From Chloroflexota bacterium (lineage in GTDB: Bacteria; Chloroflexota; Dehalococcoidia; SM23-28-2; RBG-16-64-32): DNA of 18,712 nucleotides. The DNA is taken from contig JACPQO010000065.1 of assembly GCA_016190405.1 (NCBI GenBank), forward strand, positions 1-18,712. Direction: 5' to 3'. Shown here in pieces: positions 11,741 through 18,075 of the stretch (its first letter is position 1; each line of letters starts with the position of its first letter). A program made the translations under genes and the position numbers. The notes beneath the pieces are model-generated. The model made no database searches and had not been told where the DNA came from. It was given only the letters and a program-made list of their open reading frames with translations.

Positions 11741-13264
11741 ATGAAGCTGAGTGACCTCCTGGTCGAAGTCCCGCACGCCGGCCTGATCGGCGACGGCGGG
11801 ATGAGTGTCACATCCCTCTGCTTCGATTCCCGCCTGGCGGAACCCGGCTCCCTCTTCGTGGCTATCCCGGGCGCCAGGACGGACGGGCACGACTACATCA
11901 CGCAGGCGATGCGGGCGGGCGCGGCGGCGCTGGCCGTCCAGGCAGACCGCGAGGCGAAATGGCGGGCGGCGTTGGGCGAGTCGGGAGTACCTGCCCTGGT
12001 CGTGCCGGACACGCGGTCCGCCCTGCCCCGGCTGGCCGCTGCCCTCTGCGGCCACCCGGCGCGGCGGCTGCGCGTCGTGGGCGTCACCGGCACTGACGGC
12101 AAGACAAGCCTGGCCCATCTCATCGCCCACATCTTGGAGAGCGCGGGCCACACCACCGGGCTCATAAGCACGGCCGAATGCCGCGTGGGCGCCACGCCTC
12201 TGCCGGACACCGGCCGCTTCACCACCCCCGAAGCGCCACAGTTGCAGGCGATGCTGGCGCGCGTCGTGGAAGCCGGCGGGCGCTGGGCGATCATCGAGGC
12301 GACGTCGCACGGACTGGCCCTGCACCGCCTCGACGCCTGCGAGTTCGATATCGCCGCCGTCACCAACGTGGGCGCCGACCACATGGACTTCCACGGCACG
12401 GCCGAGGAGTACCTGGCGGCCAAGGGGCGCCTGTTCGCCATGCTGGACGAGTCGGTCGGCAAGGGGATCCCCAAGACGGCCGTCCTCAACGCCGACGACC
12501 CGTCCTGCGCCTACTTGCGAGGGCTAACGGCGGCCCAGCCCATCACCTATGGGCTGATGCCGGGGGCCGACGTTTCGGGGGCGCGCATTACGCCCGATGG
12601 CTGGGGGTCGCGCTTTGTCCTGCGCACCCCCGCCGGCGAGGCGAAGGCTCTGGTCCCGCGTCCGGGCGAGTTCAACGTTCGCAACGCCCTGGCGGCAACT
12701 GCCGTGGGGCTGGCCGCCGGCCTGCACCTGGACGCCATCGTGCGGGGCCTGGCGTCCTGGCCGGGCGCTCCCGGCCGCATGGAGCTGATCGACGAGGGCC
12801 AGCCGTTCACGGCGGTGGTGGACTTTGCCCACGCGCCGGAGTCCTTGCGGCGGGTGCTCGAGCTGCTGCGCGCCCGATCGCGCGGCCGGCTTATCGCCGT
12901 CTTCGGCTGCATCGGGGAGCGGGACAAGGACCGGCGGCTGGCTATGGGCCGGGTGGCGGCCCGGCTGGCCGACTACACCATCGTGACCGATGACAATCCC
13001 TACAGCGAGGACCGGCTGGCCATCATTGGGGAGATCGCTGCCGGGCTGCGCGCCGGCGGCAGGCGGGAGGGCCACGACTTCGCCCTGGTCCCCGACCGCC
13101 GGGAGGCCATCGCCCAGGCCCTGGCCATGGCTGTGGACGAGGATGTGGTGCTGCTGGCGGGAAAGGGCCACGAGCGCGAGGTGTATCTGGCGGATTCCTC
13201 CTACGAGTGCGACGACCGCCAGGAGGCCCGAAGTATTTTGCGGGACCTGTTCGGGGGGCGCTGA
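11741..13264 (+). CDS. murE: UDP-N-acetylmuramyl-tripeptide synthetase (MurE-type Mur ligase)
   Basis: A 507-residue three-domain Mur ligase. N-domain FDSRLAEPGSLFVAIPGARTDGHDY; central domain with P-loop GTDGKT (117-122, Asp in place of the usual Asn), FTTPEAPQL, EATSHGL and the carbamylated Lys228 in AEEYLAAKGRLF; C-domain DFAHAPESL, FGCIGERDKDRR, and LLAGKGHE. MurE adds the third amino acid to UDP-MurNAc-L-Ala-D-Glu in peptidoglycan precursor synthesis. The specificity motif reads DNPY (418-421), not the DNPR of diaminopimelate-adding enzymes, so L-Lys or L-Orn is a reasonable guess. ATG at 11741 (or TTG 11738) has no Shine-Dalgarno and sits 8 nt after the hairpin behind rnpB. Confidence 0.95.
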   Translation: MKLSDLLVEVPHAGLIGDGGMSVTSLCFDSRLAEPGSLFVAIPGARTDGHDYITQAMRAGAAALAVQADREAKWRAALGESGVPALVVPDTRSALPRLAAALCGHPARRLRVVGVTGTDGKTSLAHLIAHILESAGHTTGLISTAECRVGATPLPDTGRFTTPEAPQLQAMLARVVEAGGRWAIIEATSHGLALHRLDACEFDIAAVTNVGADHMDFHGTAEEYLAAKGRLFAMLDESVGKGIPKTAVLNADDPSCAYLRGLTAAQPITYGLMPGADVSGARITPDGWGSRFVLRTPAGEAKALVPRPGEFNVRNALAATAVGLAAGLHLDAIVRGLASWPGAPGRMELIDEGQPFTAVVDFAHAPESLRRVLELLRARSRGRLIAVFGCIGERDKDRRLAMGRVAARLADYTIVTDDNPYSEDRLAIIGEIAAGLRAGGRREGHDFALVPDRREAIAQALAMAVDEDVVLLAGKGHEREVYLADSSYECDDRQEARSILRDLFGGR

Positions 13265-13300
13265 ACTAGTTCACAAATCTTTCAGCGTTCCGCCACGCCC

Positions 13301-13329
13301 TTGTGGGCGCCGCCGCCGTGTGCTAGGAT
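13301..13329 (+). promoter_or_regulatory. Promoter of the structured RNA unit
   Basis: TTGTGG (13301-13306), a 17-bp spacer and TAGGAT (13324-13329), with an extended TGc just before the -10. Transcription would begin near 13336-13337, at the AGGAAAGGAGG that opens the RNA. Confidence 0.62.
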
Positions 13330-13355
13330 GCTTGGCAGGAAAGGAGGTGATGTGA

Positions 13356-13430
13356 ATGGGCGATAGACCTAGCTATGGCCGTAGGCCTGTCCATTCACAC
13401 CTTCACCTCTCTGAGGTGCTGGTGCGATAG
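13356..13430 (+). CDS. Possible 24-codon ORF within the structured RNA
   Basis: ATG GGC GAT AGA to a TAG encodes a 24-residue peptide beginning MGDRPSYGRRPVH, basic and histidine-rich, with no recognised family. Its start is 8 nt after GGAGG in AAAGGAGGTGAT (13340-13351), which is complementary to 12 nt of the 16S rRNA 3' end. The peptide may be a leader whose translation shifts the RNA between helices A and B, or the Shine-Dalgarno may serve ribosome binding without a functional product. Confidence 0.3.
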   Translation: MGDRPSYGRRPVHSHLHLSEVLVR

Positions 13431-13471
13431 CCTAAGAGGCGCGTAGGACAGGCCTACGTGCCTAGCGCAAG

Positions 13472-13505
13472 AGGCCATCCTTCCTCGGAAGGATGGCTTT
13501 TTGTT
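13472..13505 (+). terminator. Rho-independent terminator
   Basis: CCATCCTTC-CTCG-GAAGGATGG stem (core 13475-13496, extended by GGC pairs) followed by CTTTTTGTTT. It ends the structured RNA unit and lies 27 nt upstream of the birA start, so it could act as an attenuator for birA. Confidence 0.88.
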
Positions 13506-13531
13506 TCCCCGGAAGTTATCGTCTAAGGGCC

Positions 13532-14302
13532 ATGCCTTTGGACCTGGAGCTGGTGGCCCAACGCCTCACGACAGCCTTCGTCGGCCGCCGCCTGACCTGT
13601 CTGCCCAGCGCCACCTCGACGCAGGACGAGGCCCGCGCCCAGGCCGACGCCGGGGCGCCGGAAGGCACGGCTGTCCTGGCCGAGGAGCAGACGGCCGGTC
13701 GCGGCCGCCTGGGGCGCTCCTGGGCATCGCCCGCGGGGACGAATCTCTACCTGACTATCGTGCTCAGGCCTACAGTTGAGCGCCTGCGGTCGTTGAGCAT
13801 CGTCGCTCCCCTGGCCGTGGCCGAGGCGGTGGAAGAGACCACCGGCCTGTCGCCGGGCATTAAGTGGCCCAACGATGTCTTAATCCGCGGGCGCAAGCTG
13901 GCGGGCATTCTCATCGAGAACGAGCTGGCTGGGCGGTCCGTGCGGTATTCGCTGGTCGGCATCGGGCTGAACGTGAACCTGGATGTAGCGCGGGTGCCGG
14001 AGATCGCCGGGATTGCCACCAGCCTGAGGCGTGAGCTGGGCCGCGAGGTGTCGCGGGGGGACGTGCTGGCGGCGCTGCTCAACCGCTTCGAGGCGCTGTA
14101 TCTCCAGGCCCCAGAAGGTCCGGCCGTGCTAGACGCCTGGCGCTCGCGCCTGGAAACGCTGGGGCGGCAGGTGCGCGCCACGTTTGGCCGGCAGGTGGAG
14201 GAGGGGCTGGCCGAGGACGTGGACGCCGAGGGCAGCCTCATCCTGCGCCGCCCCGACGGCTCGCGCGTCTCGATAGCGGCCGGCGAAGTCACCCTGCGGT
14301 AG
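13532..14302 (+). CDS. birA: Biotin-protein ligase, monofunctional BirA type
   Basis: A 256-residue biotin-[acetyl-CoA-carboxylase] ligase. It carries the catalytic GRGRLGRSW loop (56-64), KWPNDVL (111-117) and KLAGIL (122-127), then a small C-terminal domain (about 205-256). It uses ATP and biotin to form biotinyl-AMP and biotinylates carboxylase BCCP, which supplies malonyl-CoA to FabD. There is no N-terminal helix-turn-helix domain, so it is not a DNA-binding repressor. The ATG at 13532 is preferred because it starts the domain; the in-frame ATG at 13493 falls inside the terminator stem. Only a weak AAGGG precedes it. The nearby leader RNA is the natural candidate regulator. Confidence 0.97.
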   Translation: MPLDLELVAQRLTTAFVGRRLTCLPSATSTQDEARAQADAGAPEGTAVLAEEQTAGRGRLGRSWASPAGTNLYLTIVLRPTVERLRSLSIVAPLAVAEAVEETTGLSPGIKWPNDVLIRGRKLAGILIENELAGRSVRYSLVGIGLNVNLDVARVPEIAGIATSLRRELGREVSRGDVLAALLNRFEALYLQAPEGPAVLDAWRSRLETLGRQVRATFGRQVEEGLAEDVDAEGSLILRRPDGSRVSIAAGEVTLR

Positions 14303-14317
14303 TTCATGAATCACACC

Positions 14318-14337
14318 CCGCGCACTGAAGTGCGCGG
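14318..14337. terminator. Hairpin in the birA/slipin convergent gap
   Basis: CCGCGCAC and GTGCGCGG pair around a TGAA loop between two converging genes. It can act on either strand. No T-tract follows on the plus side, so termination strength is uncertain, and it may be a dispersed palindromic repeat. Confidence 0.55.
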
Positions 14338-14361
14338 CTCCCTTATCTTGAGTCGCCGAAA

Positions 14362-14382
14362 TTCGGCAAGCTGAGGGCAGAC
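14362..14382. repeat. Decayed copy of the dispersed repeat
   Basis: TTCGGCAAGCTGAGGGCAGAC resembles the reverse complement of the udg copy (TTCGACAGAGCTCAGGGCAG) with a single-base indel and two substitutions. It sits in the gap between birA and the slipin gene. Confidence 0.4.
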
Positions 14383-14427
14383 TTCAGATGGCGGGGTTGT
14401 TCATCACACCGGTTCGCCGGCCGCCCC

Positions 14428-15270
14428 TCACTCCTTCTTCTCCTCGATGGGGACCTGACGCGACGCGCCGCCATCGCCGCTGATGCGGCTCATGAACATG
14501 CTGATCAGGTCGATGGGGATGGGGAAGATCACGGTGCTATTCTTTTCTGTCGCTATCTCGGTGAGGGTTTGCAGGTAGCGGAGCTGCAGGGTGGTAGGGG
14601 TGGCGGCCATCACCTTGCCGGCTTCCGCTAGCTTCTCGGCGGCCTGGTACTCACCCTCGGCGTGGATGACCTTGGCCCGCCGCTCGCGCTCGGCTTCGGC
14701 CTGGCGGGCGATGGCGCGGATCATCTCCGGCGGCAGGCCGACATCGCGCACCTCTACCATGGTGACCTTCACGCCCCAGGGCTCGGTGGCCTCGTCGATG
14801 ATGTGCTGCAGCCGCTGGTTGATCTGCTCGCGCTTGCTCAGCAGTTCATCGAGGGCGGATTGGCCGATAACGTTGCGCAGGGTGGTCTGGGCGATGAGGG
14901 AGGTAGCACGGATGAAGTCCATGACCTTGACCACGGAGTCTTCCGGGTTGACCACGCGGAAGTAGATGACGGCGTCCACCTTGACGGTGACGTTGTCCTC
15001 GGTTATCACGTCCTGGCGGGGGACGTCCATGGTGACGATGCGCAGGTCCACCTTCACCATCCGCTCCACGATGGGGATGATGAGGAAGAGTCCTGGGCCG
15101 CGGGCTCCCACCAGGCGACCGAGGCGAAAGATGACCCCCCGTTCGTACTCCTGGACGATCTTTATGGCGATCCAGAACAGGGGTATGGCCATCAGATATC
15201 CCAGGCCTGTCAGGACGCGGGCCAGCCAATTGGGGCCCGGTAAAGCGGCAGGTGTTGGCGGAGTGGACAT
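14428..15270 (-). CDS. Slipin/stomatin-type SPFH membrane protein
   Basis: A 280-residue protein with an N-terminal membrane span (about 18-36) followed by an SPFH/band-7 domain: [20 protein letters not shown], then [34 protein letters not shown], and the long helical [29 protein letters not shown] region. It is the slipin (prokaryotic stomatin) type that pairs with NfeD, forms oligomeric rings and is a substrate of NfeD proteases in Pyrococcus. The gene follows nfeD on the same strand. ATG at 15270 with AAGGAGGTTAG upstream. The C-terminus is charged and short (QVPIEEKKE). Confidence 0.95.
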   Translation of the reverse strand: MSTPPTPAALPGPNWLARVLTGLGYLMAIPLFWIAIKIVQEYERGVIFRLGRLVGARGPGLFLIIPIVERMVKVDLRIVTMDVPRQDVITEDNVTVKVDAVIYFRVVNPEDSVVKVMDFIRATSLIAQTTLRNVIGQSALDELLSKREQINQRLQHIIDEATEPWGVKVTMVEVRDVGLPPEMIRAIARQAEAERERRAKVIHAEGEYQAAEKLAEAGKVMAATPTTLQLRYLQTLTEIATEKNSTVIFPIPIDLISMFMSRISGDGGASRQVPIEEKKE

Positions 15271-15274
15271 GGGG

Positions 15275-15366
15275 GCTAACCTCCTTCTGGCAACGAAAGG
15301 CTGGACCGCAGCTTAAAAGCTGCGGTATGGATAGGGCTATGGACAAGCGAAACGCTAACCTCCTTC
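15275..15366. repeat. 13-bp direct repeats flanking a palindrome-bearing insert
   Basis: GCTAACCTCCTTC occurs at 15275-15287 and, identically, at 15354-15366. Between them lie 66 nt (15288-15353) holding an inverted repeat ACCGCAGCTT-AA-AAGCTGCGGT (15305-15326). The first copy holds the slipin ribosome-binding site, the second the nfeD stop codon and last codons. The layout suggests insertion with target duplication, or an internal tandem duplication. Confidence 0.6.
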
Positions 15367-16698
15367 GCGCTGCTTCTTGACCTTCAGCTGGAGCCCCTGG
15401 ACTTCGGTGATCACTACGCGCTCTCCGGGCTGGACGGAACCGTCCTCCGATTCGGCGGACCAGTATTCGCCGCTGACGAATACGAACCCCTTCGGGTCCA
15501 GGGCCGAGCGGGCTATCGCCTCCTGACCCACCATCGTCTGCATCCCCATCTGGGCGGGCATTCTTCTTATGCGGATAATGCTGGCCAGGACGTAGAGGAC
15601 GAACAGGGCCAGGGCCGCCCCCAGGCCGAACACCAGCCAGCGCGATACCTGGAACTCCGGAGGGTTGCCGCTGGTGAGGAGAAGGCCGCCCAGGATGAGG
15701 GCGACGATCCCCCCGATACCTAATATGCCGTGGCTGACGACGAACAGCTCCAGGCCGAACAGAACGAAAGCGAACAGGATTAGCACCACCCCGGCCCAGT
15801 TGAAGGGCAGCACGCTGAGGGCGAAGAAGCCCAGCACCAACGCGATGACCCCGAATACGCCCGGGAAGATTTGTCCCGGGTTGACGATTTCGATGAAGAG
15901 AGCGAGAGACCCCAGAGATATCAGCAGGAAGGCGATGTTCGGGTCGGCCAGGATGTCCAGGACGTCCTCCGCGAAGTTGCGGTCGTTGTAGACCACGGGC
16001 GCCTCGGCGGTGCGCAAGACGACGGTGGGGCCACCCTGGCGTAGCTCCACCTCCCGGCCGTCCATCTGGCGCAGCAGGTCGTCGAGGTCGCCGGCCACGT
16101 ACTCCACCACCCCCAGCTGGAGCGCCTGATTGTACTCGGCCGAGATGCCGTCGCGCACGGCCGATTCGGCCCAGTCGGCGTTGCGGCCGCGCAACTGGGC
16201 GTCGCCGCGGATCTTGGCCACGGCGTTCTCCAGGACCTTGTTCCCCAGGTCGCCCTCGATGTCGCCGCCGCCGGCGTCCACCGGCGTCGCCGAGCCGATG
16301 ACAGTGCTGGGCGCCATGGCCGCCACGTGGCTGGCGTACGCGATGAAGGTCCCGGCGGAGGCGGCCTGGCCGCCCGGTGGCCAGACGTAGGTCACCACCG
16401 GCACATTGGAGTCGTGGATGCGCTGGCGGATGTTGTCCATGGAGCTGGAGAGGCCGCCGGGGGTGTTGAGGCGGATTACCACCGCGGCCGCCTGCTCGTC
16501 CTCAGCGGCGTCGACGCCCCGGTCAATGTAGCGGTCCATGACGGGGTTGACGGTGCCTTTGGCGGTGAGGACGTGGACGGCTCCCGGCGGGCCGCCGGGC
16601 CCCCCCGCGCAGGCGAAGCTGACGGCGCCCAGGACGACCGCCAACACAGCCAGCGTCAGGCGAGGGCGACGCCGGCATCGGCGAAGGATTGAGCTCAT
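15355..16698 (-). CDS. nfeD: NfeD-type membrane serine protease (long form)
   Basis: A 447-residue protein. After an N-terminal signal segment (RRPRLTLAVLAVVLGAVSFACAG) comes a ClpP-like protease domain with LNTPGGLSSSMDNI, and PPGGQAASAGTFIAYASHV bearing Ser114; K154 is the likely dyad lysine by spacing (41 residues in the Pyrococcus enzyme). Then 4-5 membrane spans (about 245-370) and a C-terminal OB-like NfeD domain (GQEAIARSALDPKGFVFVSGEYW...). It pairs with the slipin encoded next, in membrane quality control. Start ATG 16698 is chosen because the in-frame TTG at 16728 lies almost at the predicted transcription start. Confidence 0.95.
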   Translation of the reverse strand: MSSILRRCRRRPRLTLAVLAVVLGAVSFACAGGPGGPPGAVHVLTAKGTVNPVMDRYIDRGVDAAEDEQAAAVVIRLNTPGGLSSSMDNIRQRIHDSNVPVVTYVWPPGGQAASAGTFIAYASHVAAMAPSTVIGSATPVDAGGGDIEGDLGNKVLENAVAKIRGDAQLRGRNADWAESAVRDGISAEYNQALQLGVVEYVAGDLDDLLRQMDGREVELRQGGPTVVLRTAEAPVVYNDRNFAEDVLDILADPNIAFLLISLGSLALFIEIVNPGQIFPGVFGVIALVLGFFALSVLPFNWAGVVLILFAFVLFGLELFVVSHGILGIGGIVALILGGLLLTSGNPPEFQVSRWLVFGLGAALALFVLYVLASIIRIRRMPAQMGMQTMVGQEAIARSALDPKGFVFVSGEYWSAESEDGSVQPGERVVITEVQGLQLKVKKQREGG

Positions 16699-16733
16699 GT
16701 CAGGCGGTCCGTTATCGTAGCCACCCAATAGAG

Positions 16734-16739
16734 ATTATA
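16734..16739 (-). promoter_or_regulatory. -10 element of nfeD-slipin
   Basis: Perfect TATAAT on the minus strand. It would start transcription near 16727. It stands back to back with the hisZ promoter in a 147-nt divergent gap. No good -35 hexamer. Confidence 0.5.
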
Positions 16740-16769
16740 CACATCCGTGTACTCCTCAGATTCGCAGGT

Positions 16770-16799
16770 TTGAAGAGGGTGTTCGGCCGGTGCTAGAAT
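16770..16799 (+). promoter_or_regulatory. Promoter of hisZ-hisG
   Basis: TTGAAG (16770-16775), an 18-bp spacer and TAGAAT (16794-16799), with an extended TGc. Transcription would begin near 16806, at the start of the dispersed repeat, which would then lie in the 5' leader. Confidence 0.6.
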
Positions 16800-16805
16800 G
16801 GCCAC

Positions 16806-16827
16806 TGTCCTGAGCGGAGTCGAAGGG
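16806..16827. repeat. Dispersed 22-nt repeat, copy 2 (hisZ leader)
   Basis: TGTCCTGAGC/GGA/GTCGAAGGG, 18 of 22 identical to 1347-1368, in the same orientation. It occupies the hisZ 5' leader between the promoter and the ribosome-binding site. Confidence 0.65.
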
Positions 16828-16845
16828 CCGCAGGAGTTGATGGCA

Positions 16846-18075
16846 ATGGACGATACTATGCGCTGCCGCGGCATGCGCGACGTGCTGCCGCCCGCGATGC
16901 GACGCTTCCGTAGCGTGGAGCAGGCGTTTCGCGACGTGTGCCAGGGCTGGGGCTATGAAGAGGTCCGCACGCCGACGATCGAGCATCTGCACCTGTTCAC
17001 CGCGGCCGGCACGCTCTCGCCCCAGATGCTCGGTCGCGTCTACTCCTTCCTGGACTGGGACGGCTGGAGCGGCCAGCGGGTGGTCCTGCGCCCGGACTCC
17101 ACTATCCCCACCGTCCGCCTCTACGTGCAGCAGATGAGCGACGGTGGGGCGGCGAAGCTGTTCTACGTCCAGAACGTGTTCCATTTCGCCCAGGGGGACG
17201 AGCCGCGGGAGGAGTGGCAGTGCGGGGTCGAACTCATCGGGGATACGCAGCCGGTGGGAGACGTGGAGCTGATCCTGATAGGCTGCGAGGTCCTCCAGCG
17301 GCTGGGGTTGCAGCCCGAGCTCAGGCTGTCCGACCCCGGGATACTGCGGGCGGTCCTGGTGCAGGCAGGACTGGAGATGGCCGAGCAGTTGGCCTTGTAC
17401 GACCGCATCCTGGACGGCGACGTAAGCGCGCTGGATGAGATCCAGGAACGGCTGCCGGAAACCGGCGGCTCGCTGCGGGCGCTTCTATCCACGGAGGGCG
17501 AGGGAGTGCCCTATCTGAACAACCTGCGGGGCGTTCTCCTCCCCGCTATCCCCGACCTCGCCCGCCCGCTGGACGAGCTCACAGCCGTGGCCGAGGTGTT
17601 AGGGCAGACCGGCTGCCGCTATCGCATTGCGCCGGCGCTGGTGCGTAACTTCGAGTACTACACCGGGCCCGCTTTCCACTTCCAGGTCGATGGGACGAAG
17701 GTCGGCGGTGGCGGTCGCTATGATGCCCTGATCTCTCTGATAGGGGGTGAGGAAAGCCCGGCCTCCGGTTTCGCTCTCTATCTGGACCTCATAGCTCCCC
17801 TCCTGCCGGCAGATGGGGCGCAGGAAGGGGGCGCGGTCGGCGTGCGGCCCGGCAGCGAGCAACCAGCGGACCTGGCCGCCGCCTTTCGCCTGGCCTCAGC
17901 CCTCCGCGGCGCCGGCCGGCAGGTGGACGTGGCGGCAGGACGGGAAGGGGCGACGGTGTGGCAGGTGGTGGCTGGCGACGGCGGCTTCGTGCTCAGCAGG
18001 GATGGCGCCGCGTCCCAACGTCTGGCCTCGGTGGACGAGGTCGTGCGGGCCATCACGGAACTGGGCCGTGATTAA
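16846..18075 (+). CDS. hisZ: ATP phosphoribosyltransferase regulatory subunit HisZ
   Basis: A 409-residue histidyl-tRNA-synthetase-like protein. It has CRGMRDVLPPAMRRF, motif-2-like VVLRPDSTIPTVRLYV and FYVQNVFHFAQGDEPREEWQCGVELIG, and a C-terminal NFEYYTGPAFHFQ...GGGGRYDALI block. HisZ has lost aminoacylation and instead activates short-form HisG; the following gene overlaps it by 8 nt and is that partner, so HisZ is favoured over HisS. It ends with a domain of about 90 residues resembling the anticodon-binding domain. ATG at 16846 follows AGGAG by 9 nt; an ATG at 16840 is possible. A still longer start at 16798 overlaps the -10 box. Confidence 0.93.
   Translation: MDDTMRCRGMRDVLPPAMRRFRSVEQAFRDVCQGWGYEEVRTPTIEHLHLFTAAGTLSPQMLGRVYSFLDWDGWSGQRVVLRPDSTIPTVRLYVQQMSDGGAAKLFYVQNVFHFAQGDEPREEWQCGVELIGDTQPVGDVELILIGCEVLQRLGLQPELRLSDPGILRAVLVQAGLEMAEQLALYDRILDGDVSALDEIQERLPETGGSLRALLSTEGEGVPYLNNLRGVLLPAIPDLARPLDELTAVAEVLGQTGCRYRIAPALVRNFEYYTGPAFHFQVDGTKVGGGGRYDALISLIGGEESPASGFALYLDLIAPLLPADGAQEGGAVGVRPGSEQPADLAAAFRLASALRGAGRQVDVAAGREGATVWQVVAGDGGFVLSRDGAASQRLASVDEVVRAITELGRD

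Larger units (their letters stand above)
13336..13505 (+). ncRNA. Structured RNA with mutually exclusive helices (novel candidate)
   Basis: A transcription unit of about 170 nt with its own promoter and terminator. Helices by inspection: A, 13344-13359 with 13391-13409 (16 bp, one CCT bulge), which buries the Shine-Dalgarno; B, 13398-13409 with 13413-13424, which shares the 3' arm of A; C, 13438-13447 with 13453-13462 (10 bp, one G-T), a local hairpin; D, 13380-13392 with 13446-13458 (13 perfect bp), which is incompatible with A and C. The terminator stem (13472-13499) could also be opened by the 5' end (AGGAAAGG against CCTTCCT). No known riboswitch, T-box, 6S, SRP or tmRNA was recognised. 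It could regulate birA or act as an sRNA. Confidence 0.6.

Noticed and set aside
13493..13531. Upstream birA start at ATG 13493
   Set aside because: The ATG lies in the 3' arm of a strong rho-independent terminator; the domain starts at 13532.
16798..16845. N-terminal extension of hisZ from an ATG at 16798
   Set aside because: It would start inside the -10 box (16794-16799) and translate the dispersed repeat; a Shine-Dalgarno exists only for the starts at 16840/16846.
16846..18075. Histidyl-tRNA synthetase (HisS) rather than HisZ
   Set aside because: The immediately overlapping short-form hisG and the divergent motif set fit HisZ; HisS would not be expected in this pairing.
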